A DNA stretch of 42,245 bases from positions 1 through 42,245 of the forward strand of contig CALWZD010000084.1 in assembly GCA_944385945.1 (NCBI GenBank), given 5' to 3'. The notes below the pieces were generated by a model that searched no databases, had not been told where the DNA came from, and worked only from the letters and a program-made list of their open reading frames with translations. Position numbers and translations under genes: made by a program. Positions within the stretch are counted from its first letter, which is position 1. Every line of letters starts with the position of its first letter. Below, in pieces: positions 15,605 through 23,452 of this stretch. This DNA is from an uncultured Anaerofilum sp. (GTDB taxonomy: Bacteria > Bacillota > Clostridia > Oscillospirales > Ruminococcaceae).

Positions 15605-16157
15605 ACGATGGTTCGTTTTACTGGCTGCACTGCTGGTGTTGTTTTTTGTCGTTCCGAGCGTGATTCATAAAATCGAACAAAGCCGGTATCCTCAAAAATA
15701 CAGTGAAAGTGTGGAAAAATGGGCAGCGGAATATCAAATCGACCCCAATATCCTGTATGCGGTCATCCGTACCGAAAGCAGTTTTGACCCACAAGCAGAG
15801 TCCAACGTAGGGGCAAGAGGATTGATGCAGATGACCGAAGAAACCTTCCAATGGATCAAATCCAAAATCGCAGCACAGGAACCGCTCGAATTTGATTCCC
15901 TTTACGATCCGGATACCAGCATCCGCTTTGGTGCTTACTTTATGGACCTTTGTATGGAACGATACAGTGGCGACCTTTCCACGGCTGCTGCTGCTTATCA
16001 CAGCGGATGGGGAACGGTGGACGGACTTCTGGAAGACCCCGCTTATACCACCGACGGTGTTACACTCACCGAATATCCTTACCCACAAATGAATCGGTAT
16101 GTGTACAAAATCAACCGCAGCTATCAAAAATATGTGTCCCTTTACGGAGAGCAGTAA
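15585..16157 (+). CDS. Membrane-anchored soluble lytic transglycosylase (SLT, GH23)
   Basis: The 190-residue protein has a basic N-terminus and a transmembrane anchor (about 9-26), then an SLT domain with the catalytic E64 in RTESSFDPQAESNVGARGLMQM split by the usual spacing. The later motif reads AAYHSGWG in place of the commoner AAYNAGxG. It cleaves peptidoglycan glycan strands outside the membrane. AAGGAGAT lies 5-6 nt before the ATG, inside coaE, so the 20-nt overlap is real. It is the last gene of the DUF951-prfA operon; a GC-rich hairpin at 16179-16201 follows without a good T tract. Confidence 0.88.
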   Translation: MKKKRFKRWFVLLAALLVLFFVVPSVIHKIEQSRYPQKYSESVEKWAAEYQIDPNILYAVIRTESSFDPQAESNVGARGLMQMTEETFQWIKSKIAAQEPLEFDSLYDPDTSIRFGAYFMDLCMERYSGDLSTAAAAYHSGWGTVDGLLEDPAYTTDGVTLTEYPYPQMNRYVYKINRSYQKYVSLYGEQ

Positions 16158-16228
16158 TCGCTGCTTTCCGAGGAAAGTGGGCGGTGGAATCCCATCGCCC
16201 CAATAGATGATTAAAAGGAGTGTTTTCA

Positions 16229-17629
16229 ATGGAAAAGAAAACGGCAAAAGAACTGGCAGAAGAATTGCTGTACAAGGCTCCCCATGCTGCTGATGCAGAC
16301 CCTGATTGCATCGCAAAGGCACAGGAGTTTTGTGAAGGATACAAAAAGTTTCTGGATGACGGTAAGACCGAGCGTGAAGCAGTTCAGGCTGGCGAAAAAT
16401 TGCTGGTCGAGGCAGGCTACCGCAAATTCGAGCGTGGAATGAAGTTGAATCCCGGTGACAAGATTTACTACGTTAACCGTGAAAAATGCCTGCTGGCTTC
16501 TACCATCGGCACCAACAGCTTGGAAGCAGGTCTGCATATCAACGCTGCCCATGTAGACGCACCTCGTCTGGACCTGAAACCCACCCCTCTTTATGAGAAA
16601 GACGGTTTGTCCCTCTTTAAAACCCACTATTACGGCGGTATCCGCAAGTATCAGTGGGTGGCTACTCCGTTGGCTTTGCACGGCGTTATCTACAAAAAAG
16701 ACGGCGAACGTGTGAACATTTGCATCGGTGAAAACGCAGGCGATCCCGTATTCTGCATCACCGACCTGTTGCCTCATCTGTCGGCAGACCAGAACAAACG
16801 CACCCTGTCCGACGGCATCCGTGGCGAGGAACTCAACATTCTGGTTGGCAGTTTGCCCTTTATGGACGAGGAAGCAAGCGACCGTATCAAGCTGTACACC
16901 ATGCAGCTGTTGAATGAAAAATATGGTATCACCGAGCGTGATTTCATCCGTGCCGAGATCGAAGTTGTTCCTGCTGCAAAAGCTGCTGACATCGGTTTCG
17001 ACCGTGGTCTGGTAGGTGGCTATGGTCAGGATGATCGTAGCTGTGCTTACACTGCACTGATGGCAGAGATTGAGTGCAAAAACCCCGCTTTCACTACACT
17101 GTGCGTTCTGACCGACAAAGAGGAGATCGGCAGCGTTGGTTACACCGGCTTGTCCAGTGACTTTATGCTGAACTATATCCGTAAGCTGGCAGCCTGCATG
17201 AATGCTGACATCGTAGAGGTGCTGGAGCATTCCCGTTGCCTGTCTGCTGACGTAAGCGCAGCTTATGACCCCACTTTCCCCGACGCTTTCGATCCTCGCA
17301 ACAGCGCATACATCAACAAGGGTGTTACTTTGACTAAATATACCGGCAGCCGTGGTAAAGGCGGCACCAACGATGCAAACGCAGAGATGATGGAGTATGC
17401 AATGCGTTTGCTGGACAACGCAGGTGTTGTATGGCAGACGGGCGAGCTGGGCAAAGTAGACCAAGGCGGTGGCGGAACCGTTGCGCTGATGATCGCTTCG
17501 CTGGGCGTTGACACCGTAGACATCGGTGTACCCGTTCTGGCAATGCACTCTCCCTTCGAAATTACTGCAAAAGCAGACGTGTACAATACTTACCGTGCAT
17601 TTGCAGCTTTTGCAAACAGCGCAGAATAA
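16229..17629 (+). CDS. M18 family aminopeptidase
   Basis: The 466-residue protein is a zinc aminopeptidase of the M18 (aspartyl aminopeptidase) family, which forms dodecameric cytosolic particles and trims acidic or neutral N-termini. Metal and catalytic motifs are visible: HVDAPRLDLKP, DDRSCAYTAL, TDKEEIGS, DVSAAYDP and MHSPFE near the C-terminus. The ATG at 16229 follows AAAGGAG by 8 nt; a GTG 9 nt upstream overlaps the SD and is rejected. Codon use is markedly biased toward frequent codons compared with its neighbours, which suggests high expression. Confidence 0.92.
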   Translation: MEKKTAKELAEELLYKAPHAADADPDCIAKAQEFCEGYKKFLDDGKTEREAVQAGEKLLVEAGYRKFERGMKLNPGDKIYYVNREKCLLASTIGTNSLEAGLHINAAHVDAPRLDLKPTPLYEKDGLSLFKTHYYGGIRKYQWVATPLALHGVIYKKDGERVNICIGENAGDPVFCITDLLPHLSADQNKRTLSDGIRGEELNILVGSLPFMDEEASDRIKLYTMQLLNEKYGITERDFIRAEIEVVPAAKAADIGFDRGLVGGYGQDDRSCAYTALMAEIECKNPAFTTLCVLTDKEEIGSVGYTGLSSDFMLNYIRKLAACMNADIVEVLEHSRCLSADVSAAYDPTFPDAFDPRNSAYINKGVTLTKYTGSRGKGGTNDANAEMMEYAMRLLDNAGVVWQTGELGKVDQGGGGTVALMIASLGVDTVDIGVPVLAMHSPFEITAKADVYNTYRAFAAFANSAE

Positions 17630-17654
17630 TCTGAAATTTGTATTATATGCAAAC

Positions 17655-17685
17655 AAGCAGGCAGGGAAAACATCCCTGCCTGCTT
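17655..17685 (+). repeat. 31-bp hairpin repeat, copy 1 (terminator-like)
   Basis: AAGCAGGCAGGG-aaaacat-CCCTGCCTGCTT, a perfect 12-bp stem located 25 bp after the aminopeptidase stop. It is followed by GAGGC, not by a T run. An identical copy lies at 17912-17942. Confidence 0.85.
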
Positions 17686-17739
17686 GAGGCTGTAGAAAAA
17701 GTGCTTTTGTTTTCGAAATTTCTTACTTTTGCTGAAAAT

Positions 17740-17788
17740 CCCCTCATCAGTCACGCTCTGCGTGACAGCTTCCCCCCAGGGGGAAGCC
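17740..17788 (-). repeat. Dispersed palindromic repeat, inverted divergent copy
   Basis: It contains CCCTCATCAG, a GTCACGC-tct-GCGTGAC hairpin (17750-17766) and GCTTCCCCC-ca-GGGGGAAGC (17768-17787). The order of parts mirrors the copy at 17815-17869, so the two face each other. Confidence 0.7.
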
Positions 17789-17814
17789 AAAAAACAAACA
17801 CTGTTTCGTCAAAG

Positions 17815-17869
17815 AAAAAGCCTTCCCCTTGAGGGGAAGGTGGCTGCGCAGCAGACGGATGAGGTGGAA
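17815..17869 (+). repeat. Dispersed palindromic repeat, copy 2
   Basis: Nearly identical to the unit after nadE (10721-10776), with one base missing in the GCGCA(A)GCAG segment. It includes the CCTTCCCC/GGGGAAGG hairpin. It lies in the 316-bp gene-free stretch between the aminopeptidase and TetR genes. Confidence 0.82.
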
Positions 17870-17911
17870 CGGCTGCATTGGCAATTCAAAATCGGCTTTT
17901 TCTGCAAACTG

Positions 17912-17955
17912 AAGCAGGCAGGGAAAACATCCCTGCCTGCTTGTTTTATTTTTGA
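17912..17955 (+). terminator. 31-bp hairpin repeat, copy 2, with T-rich tail
   Basis: Identical over 31 bp (17912-17942) to the hairpin at 17655-17685. Here it is followed by TTGTTTTATTTTTG on the plus strand, so it is a functional-looking terminator for plus-strand transcripts although the adjacent TetR gene is on the minus strand. Confidence 0.75.
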
Positions 17956-18551
17956 TTCAAAAAAGAAGATGCACCCGTTAAAATAAAACGGTTCATAAGT
18001 TGTGCGATTTCTTGCGGTGATTGCTGCATATCTGTGGTGATCCATTGTTCTACCACCCCTAAACACCCCGATAATACAAAGGTGAGAAAGTATTCCGATA
18101 GATAGGTCGGCGCACCGCAAAGATTTCTTGCCCAGATGCCAAGGCATCGGTTGCGCACCACATCCATCACCCGACGTACGAAGCCGGAATTTCCGTTCGA
18201 TGCCAGCATCGTGCTGCAAAAATCACGGTGGTCGGCAAGAAATTGAAATACCTGTATCATTGTTTCGTCAGCCGAGGGAACATTTTCGGCAATACAGAGG
18301 TCGTGCTGCTCGAATTGGTCAAGCACAGTGCAAAGCCCTTGCAAAATCTCTTGCTCTATTTCGTCCCAAAGTTCGGCTACACTGGCATAGTGCAGATAAA
18401 ACGTGCTGCGGTTCAGGTTGCATACCCGTGTAAGTTCTTGTACGCTGATCTGCTGGAACGGTTTTTCTTTCATCAGTTGCAGCAATCCGGCATGGAGCGT
18501 TTCACGGGTGCGCTGGATGCGACGATCTTGTGAAATAGAAGTTGAGCCCAT
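17946..18551 (-). CDS. TetR/AcrR family transcriptional regulator
   Basis: The 201-residue protein has an N-terminal TetR-type helix-turn-helix (about 12-57; RIQRTRETLHAGLLQLM, then ISVQELTRVCNLNRSTFYLHYAS) and a helical ligand/dimer domain of the TetR_C_8 type. The ATG at 18551 follows GAGGTG with short spacing. It is divergent from the ABC ATPase-permease operon across a 250-bp spacer and probably represses it and itself. The ligand is unknown. Confidence 0.9.
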   Translation of the reverse strand: MGSTSISQDRRIQRTRETLHAGLLQLMKEKPFQQISVQELTRVCNLNRSTFYLHYASVAELWDEIEQEILQGLCTVLDQFEQHDLCIAENVPSADETMIQVFQFLADHRDFCSTMLASNGNSGFVRRVMDVVRNRCLGIWARNLCGAPTYLSEYFLTFVLSGCLGVVEQWITTDMQQSPQEIAQLMNRFILTGASSFLNQK

Positions 18552-18565
18552 TTTATCACCTCGTA

Positions 18566-18601
18566 ATCGACATATTTTTTAAAAGTGTTGTTTTATCGAC
18601 A
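18566..18601. promoter_or_regulatory. Repeated ATCGACA boxes upstream of the TetR gene
   Basis: ATCGACA occurs at 18566-18572 and 18595-18601 in direct orientation, 29 bp apart. The complementary TGTCGAT occurs once more at 18750-18756 in the ABC leader. They may be regulator half-sites; evidence is only recurrence. Confidence 0.3.
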
Positions 18602-18620
18602 AACTGTGGAAAAAATGCTG

Positions 18621-18670
18621 TTGCACCCTCTTTTCTCTTTGATTATAATAAATTCAGGTGAAATAATCAA
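18621..18670 (+). promoter_or_regulatory. Predicted promoter and operator of the ABC operon
   Basis: TTGCAC (18621-18626) and TATAAT (18644-18649) are 17 bp apart. The -10 box is overlapped by the left arm of a perfect inverted repeat, TTGATTAT (18639-18646) and ATAATCAA (18663-18670). This placement fits repression by the divergent TetR protein. Confidence 0.55.
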
Positions 18671-18727
18671 CACTGTGTTTATTATCCTGTATTCTGCACA
18701 GGAAAATCATTTTCTGAAAAGTGATTT

Positions 18728-18779
18728 TATGCGTTGTCTGTGCAAAAAATGTCGATTTTTGCAAAAGACTCAACGCATA
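18728..18779 (+). other. Nested inverted repeats in the leader of the ABC ATPase gene
   Basis: Outer arms TATGCGTTG (18728-18736) and CAACGCATA (18771-18779), and inner arms TGCAAAAA (18741-18748) and TTTTTGCA (18756-18763), are all perfect. Together they can fold into one long stem that ends 8 nt before the SD of the ATPase gene. Confidence 0.6.
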
Positions 18780-18801
18780 TTTACGAGAAAGGAAGATTTG
18801 A

Positions 18802-19512
18802 TTGGAAAATCAACATTTTGTAACATTCAAAGATGTATGCAAATATTATCAGGCAGGTGAAAGTCGCATCGCCGCAGCCGACCATATGAGTTTTTACATC
18901 GAAAAAGGCGAGTTTTGCGTCATTGTTGGGCCGTCCGGTGCCGGAAAAACGACGTTGCTCAATATGCTGGGTGGTATGGACCCCTGTGACGAGGGAGAAA
19001 TTTGGCTGGACAATAACCTTATCAGCAAATGCAACGCCAAACAGCTAACAGCCTATCGGCGGTACGATGTTGGCTTTGTATTCCAGTTCTATAATTTGGT
19101 GCAGAACCTCACTGCACTGGAAAATGTGGAACTTGCTATCGAAATCTGCAAAGACCCCCTCGATGCCAAAACCGTGTTGGAAGAAGTCGGACTGGGACAT
19201 CGTTTGAACAACTTTCCGGCACAACTTTCGGGCGGTGAACAACAGCGTGTGTCCATTGCCCGTGCGCTTGCAAAGAATCCCAAGATTTTGCTGTGCGACG
19301 AGCCTACCGGTGCGCTCGATTACAAGACCGGCAAGGCAGTGCTGAAGCTATTACAGGACACCTGCCGGAAAACCGGAAAGACGGTCATCGTCATTACCCA
19401 TAACCTTGCCATCACCCCTATGGCAGACCGCATCATTCGGGTAAACAGCGGAACTATCTTGTCCAACGACATCAACCCGAACCCCACACCCGTAGAGCAG
19501 ATTGAGTGGTGA
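18802..19512 (+). CDS. ABC transporter ATP-binding protein (MacB/LolD class)
   Basis: The 236-residue ATPase shows Walker A GPSGAGKT (43-50), signature LSGGEQQR (142-149), Walker B ILLCDEP (162-168) and H-loop H200. This short, single-domain architecture is that of ATPases which pair with FtsX-like permeases (MacB, LolD, BceA). The start is a TTG at 18802 preceded by AAAGGAAG; no better ATG exists. The permease gene follows after 10 nt. Such pairs often move or sense hydrophobic compounds or peptides in the envelope by mechanotransmission. Confidence 0.93.
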   Translation: MENQHFVTFKDVCKYYQAGESRIAAADHMSFYIEKGEFCVIVGPSGAGKTTLLNMLGGMDPCDEGEIWLDNNLISKCNAKQLTAYRRYDVGFVFQFYNLVQNLTALENVELAIEICKDPLDAKTVLEEVGLGHRLNNFPAQLSGGEQQRVSIARALAKNPKILLCDEPTGALDYKTGKAVLKLLQDTCRKTGKTVIVITHNLAITPMADRIIRVNSGTILSNDINPNPTPVEQIEW

Positions 19513-19522
19513 GTACAGCACA

Positions 19523-22500
19523 ATGAAAAAGAATTATTGGAAAAATATCTTTCGTGAAGTCGGTTCTACCCGAAACCGCTTTTTGGCAATTGTTGTCATT
19601 GTTGCGCTCGGTGTGTGTATGTTTACAGGACTTGTGGTCACTTCGCCCAATATGCTGTACAGTGGCGACCGCTATTTCGACCAGACAAATTTAATGGATC
19701 TGCGCATCATCTCCACTCTCGGTCTGACCGAAACCGACTTGCAGGAAATCGAACAGGTAGAGGGCGTAAATGGTGTTATGCCTGCAAAAAGCGTCGACTG
19801 TTTGTTCCTCGACCCAAAAGGCGATACCCTTGTGTCCCGTATCCAATCCATCCCGCAGGATACTTCGCAGGAGAATCAGGACTATCTCAATCAATTTACG
19901 TTGTTAGAAGGCAGAATGCCCGAATCGGCGCAGGAATGCGTGATCGTAAATACCGGCGTCGGTTCCACTGTGACCATCGGCGACACCCTTGTTTTGTCGC
20001 CCGATAATGCCGACCTTTCCGAACAGCTTGCCCATACCGAATGGAAGATCGTAGGCGTTGTGTCGGTACCCACCAATTTTTCGATCGACGCCGAAACCGT
20101 AACCGTAGGCGACGGGCAATCGGACTTGTTGGTGTTTGCTCCACAGGAAAATTTCATTGCCGACATTTACACCACCATCTATCTAACAGTGGACGGCGCA
20201 CAGCAGCTGCACACTTACAGCGACGAATACGATGACACTGTACAGGCTGTGGCAGACCGTTTGGAAGAATTGGGTCTGACCCAAAGCGAACTGCGCAAAA
20301 GCGAGGTCATCGAAGATGCCCAAAGTCAGTTAGATGAGGCAAAACAGGAGTATGAAACACAAAAAGCTGATGTAGAATCACAGCTTGCCCTCGCTGAGGC
20401 AGAGCTGGCAGAGGCAGAAGCTTTGATTGAACAGAACGAAGCAAAACTGGAATCGGGCGAAAAGGAGTGGGAAAACGGCACTACGCAGCTTGCCCAGAAA
20501 AAACTGGAATTTTCCCAGACTCTCACCCAAAAGCAACAGGAAATTACCCAAGCCCGCAAACAAATTTCACAGGGCAGACAGCAGTTGGAACTGGCAAAAC
20601 AACAGCTGGAAAGTGCAAAAAGCCAATACCAGCAAGCACTCGACGCACAAGCCCAGGTAGAAAGCGGAAAACAACAGCTGGAAAGTGCCAAACAACAGCT
20701 TTCTCTGGCAGAGCAGGCAGTACAGACCGCAGAAAAAATGCTGCCTGCCATGCAGCAAACTGCCCAAACGGCACAGCAAGCAGCCGAAACAGCGAAAACA
20801 CAGGCACAACAGGCGCAAACAGCAAAAGAAGAACTGGCTGCAAGAGAGGACATCAAACAGGGGCTTGCTTACAAAGCAGATCTAGATGCCGTTTTGGCAA
20901 CCTACCCCCAATATTCGACCATCGAAGAATTGCTGATGGACCCTCCCCAAGAGATGAGTGCAGAACAGCTTGCTGAACTGCAAACAAAATATCAGCAATA
21001 TCAAACAGCAAAAACACAAATGGATGCAGCGGAACTGGCAGTCCAATCAGCTCAGCTACGTGCTGAACAGCTCGAACAGGCAGCGAAGCAATCCCAACAA
21101 CTGTACGAAAACACCCAGACTTCCCTGCAAGAGGGAAAAGCTTCGATAGAAAGCAGTAAAACCCTGATCGCAGAAAAAGAACAACAGTTGCAGCAGGCGG
21201 AAGAAATGCTTGCCCAATATGAGCAACTATTGCAAACAGCCCCTGCACAAATCGCAGAAGGCGAAAAACAGATCGCCGAAAACGAAGCAAAACTGACCGA
21301 TGCCGAAAATCAGCTTGAGGAAGGCGTTCTTGCTCTTTCGCTTGCTCCTGCCCAAGCAGAGGTAGAATTTGAAAATGCCCAAAATCAGTTGGACGAAGCC
21401 AAAAAGCAGATAGAAGAAGGCAAAGTGCAACTGGAGGAGGGAAAACAAGAACTCGAGGAAGGCAAAGCGGAGTTTGAAAGCAAAAAGGAAGAAGCACAAC
21501 AAAAACTCAACGACGCCGAAGATCAGCTGATCGAAGCACAGCAGGAGATCGATAAGATCGACTCTTGTGAATGGTATGTTTTGGACAGAGGAACTTTGAT
21601 GTCCAGTGCAACATTCGAAAGCAATGCCGAAAAACTGGCATCTATGGCAACTGTTTTCCCCATTTTCTTCTTCTTAGTCGCTGCACTGGTGGCACTGACT
21701 ACGATGACCCGTATGGTAGACGAAAATCGTACCCAAATCGGTGTCTTTAAGGCGTTGGGATATAGCGAATCTGCCATCACGGCAAAATATCTTTTGTACG
21801 CAGCGATCGCAAGCATCACAGGCAGTGCGATCGGTCTGTTTGCAGGTTTTGCTGCGATCCCGTTGCTGTTGTGGAACGCCTATTCCGCTATGTACAAATT
21901 GCCCGAATTTTGCTTGCAATTCGATTGGCGGCTTGCGGTTGCAGCTATCGCCGCTGCAACGCTGTGTACCGCCGGTGCTACCGTGAACGCCTGCCACAGC
22001 ACACTGAAAGAAAAACCTGCCAGCCTGCTGATGCCAAAAGCCCCCAAAGCCGGCAAGCGTATTTTGCTGGAGCGAATCCCGTTCCTTTGGAGCCGGATGA
22101 CATTTACCCAAAAGGTAACTGCACGCAACCTGTTCCGCTACAAAAAACGCTTTTTCATGACAGTGATCGGTATTTCCGGCTGTACCGCACTCTTGATGAT
22201 CGGCTTTGGCATTCAGGATTCCATCATGGATCTAATGAACACACAGTATCAACAGCTTTGGCATTATGACCTTTCCATTGGTATGAGCAATTCTTCCGCA
22301 CTGGAAGGGCGGCGTGGAATCGAGGAAATTCTCGCAGACGAAAGTAAAATCGAAAATTCACTGGTTTTGTATCAGAAGACCGCCGATATCAGCGCACAAA
22401 ACGACGAAACCGTAAGCGTGAGTGTGACTGTACCCCAGCAGCAGGAAAACTTTACCGATTTCGTAACACTGCGTACCCGTGTGGGAAAACATCCGATAGA

Positions 22501-23242
22501 CTTCACCACTGACAGCGTCGTACTTACCGAAAAGGCAGCCGAAATTTTGCAGGTCGGCATTGGCGATGAAGTGACAGTGGAACTGGACGGCGAACAGTTG
22601 GCATTTACCCTCACAGGCATTACTGAGAACTATCTGGGCAGCAATCTGTACATTGCCCCTGCTGTGTGGGAGCAGGTACAAGGAAGCGAATCCGATTGGA
22701 ACATGGTCTATGCCCAAACGCTGTGTGAAGACGCTACTCAGCGCAGTGCTTTGTCACAGGAGATTTTGGAGCGTGACTATATCGAGTCGGCAACTTTCAC
22801 AGCCGATTCTTCCAAAATATTCTCGGACGCTATCCAAAATATCAACAGTGTTGTCGTGGTCATCATCCTGTTCGCTGCGGTGCTTGCCATCGTGGTACTG
22901 TACAATCTTATCAACATCAATGTCGGCGAACGCAAAAAAGAGCTGGCGACCATCAAGGTGTTGGGCTTTTTCGACAAAGAGGTCAGCAAATATATCTTCC
23001 GTGAAATCGACGTGCTAAGTGTCATCGGCGCACTGTGCGGTTTGTGCTTGGGTGTGCCATTGCATCAATTCGTTATCAAAACTGTGGAGATCGACCAGAT
23101 GATGTTTATCCGCAATATGGATTGGACAAGCTACTTGTACAGCTTTATCCTCACCATTTTGTTCACATTACTGGTATCGCTGATTATGAAACCCAGCCTG
23201 AAACGAATCGACATGGTAGAAAGCTTAAAAGCACCTGAATAA
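19523..23242 (+). CDS. FtsX-like ABC permease with a 400-residue extracytoplasmic coiled coil
   Basis: The 1239-residue permease has a first membrane helix at about 21-41 and then a long external region. Residues about 262-679 are an almost uninterrupted Glu/Gln/Ala/Lys-rich coiled coil, broken near 442-489 by a Pro/Tyr-containing segment (YPQYSTIEELLMDPPQ) that could be the tip of a hairpin. After it come three helices of the first FtsX domain (about 712-840), then a second MacB/FtsX unit (helix at about 875-895, external domain, three C-terminal helices). The ATG at 19523 is preferred to TTG at 19502 since GGTGAG lies upstream. It pairs with the preceding ATPase; a strong terminator follows. 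Confidence 0.88.
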   Translation: MKKNYWKNIFREVGSTRNRFLAIVVIVALGVCMFTGLVVTSPNMLYSGDRYFDQTNLMDLRIISTLGLTETDLQEIEQVEGVNGVMPAKSVDCLFLDPKGDTLVSRIQSIPQDTSQENQDYLNQFTLLEGRMPESAQECVIVNTGVGSTVTIGDTLVLSPDNADLSEQLAHTEWKIVGVVSVPTNFSIDAETVTVGDGQSDLLVFAPQENFIADIYTTIYLTVDGAQQLHTYSDEYDDTVQAVADRLEELGLTQSELRKSEVIEDAQSQLDEAKQEYETQKADVESQLALAEAELAEAEALIEQNEAKLESGEKEWENGTTQLAQKKLEFSQTLTQKQQEITQARKQISQGRQQLELAKQQLESAKSQYQQALDAQAQVESGKQQLESAKQQLSLAEQAVQTAEKMLPAMQQTAQTAQQAAETAKTQAQQAQTAKEELAAREDIKQGLAYKADLDAVLATYPQYSTIEELLMDPPQEMSAEQLAELQTKYQQYQTAKTQMDAAELAVQSAQLRAEQLEQAAKQSQQLYENTQTSLQEGKASIESSKTLIAEKEQQLQQAEEMLAQYEQLLQTAPAQIAEGEKQIAENEAKLTDAENQLEEGVLALSLAPAQAEVEFENAQNQLDEAKKQIEEGKVQLEEGKQELEEGKAEFESKKEEAQQKLNDAEDQLIEAQQEIDKIDSCEWYVLDRGTLMSSATFESNAEKLASMATVFPIFFFLVAALVALTTMTRMVDENRTQIGVFKALGYSESAITAKYLLYAAIASITGSAIGLFAGFAAIPLLLWNAYSAMYKLPEFCLQFDWRLAVAAIAAATLCTAGATVNACHSTLKEKPASLLMPKAPKAGKRILLERIPFLWSRMTFTQKVTARNLFRYKKRFFMTVIGISGCTALLMIGFGIQDSIMDLMNTQYQQLWHYDLSIGMSNSSALEGRRGIEEILADESKIENSLVLYQKTADISAQNDETVSVSVTVPQQQENFTDFVTLRTRVGKHPIDFTTDSVVLTEKAAEILQVGIGDEVTVELDGEQLAFTLTGITENYLGSNLYIAPAVWEQVQGSESDWNMVYAQTLCEDATQRSALSQEILERDYIESATFTADSSKIFSDAIQNINSVVVVIILFAAVLAIVVLYNLININVGERKKELATIKVLGFFDKEVSKYIFREIDVLSVIGALCGLCLGVPLHQFVIKTVEIDQMMFIRNMDWTSYLYSFILTILFTLLVSLIMKPSLKRIDMVESLKAPE

Positions 23243-23248
23243 GAACAT

Positions 23249-23291
23249 ACACCCCCATCGCCATCTGATCGGCGATGGGGGTGTCAATTTT
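23249..23291 (+). terminator. Terminator of the ABC operon
   Basis: ACACCCCCATCGCC (23249-23262) and GGCGATGGGGGTGT (23271-23284) form a perfect 14-bp stem followed by CAATTTTG. Confidence 0.85.
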
Positions 23292-23311
23292 GAAAAAACC
23301 ATAAAAACTTT

Positions 23312-23363
23312 CACAAGTTGTGGTAAGCAAGGGCAAAGTATGATATAATACCTTTTGTATTAT
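23312..23363 (+). promoter_or_regulatory. Possible promoter region of the amidotransferase gene
   Basis: A TATAAT box at 23344-23349 lies about 100 bp upstream of the gene with no convincing -35. It overlaps an inverted repeat ATAATAC-ctttt-GTATTAT (23345-23363), and a palindrome CACAAGTTGTG (23312-23322) sits where the -35 would be. A weak core with two palindromes suggests regulated expression. Confidence 0.4.
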
Positions 23364-23452
23364 GATAGATGCATTGATTTTCGTCGCTTTACAGGTGAAT
23401 ACCCCAAAAGACGAGATTCGAATAAACAACCGCCAAGGAGGGAATTTTTTCT

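Noticed and set aside
16179-16201. GGGCGGTGG/CCCATCGCCC hairpin as terminator after the lytic transglycosylase
   Set aside because: The stem is fair, but no T tract follows on the plus strand, so I did not list it as a terminator.
20580-20700. Repeated AACAACAGCTGGAAAGTGC units as a possible repeat array
   Set aside because: The repetition reflects heptad-like QQLESAK repeats in the coiled-coil coding sequence, not a CRISPR or intergenic repeat.
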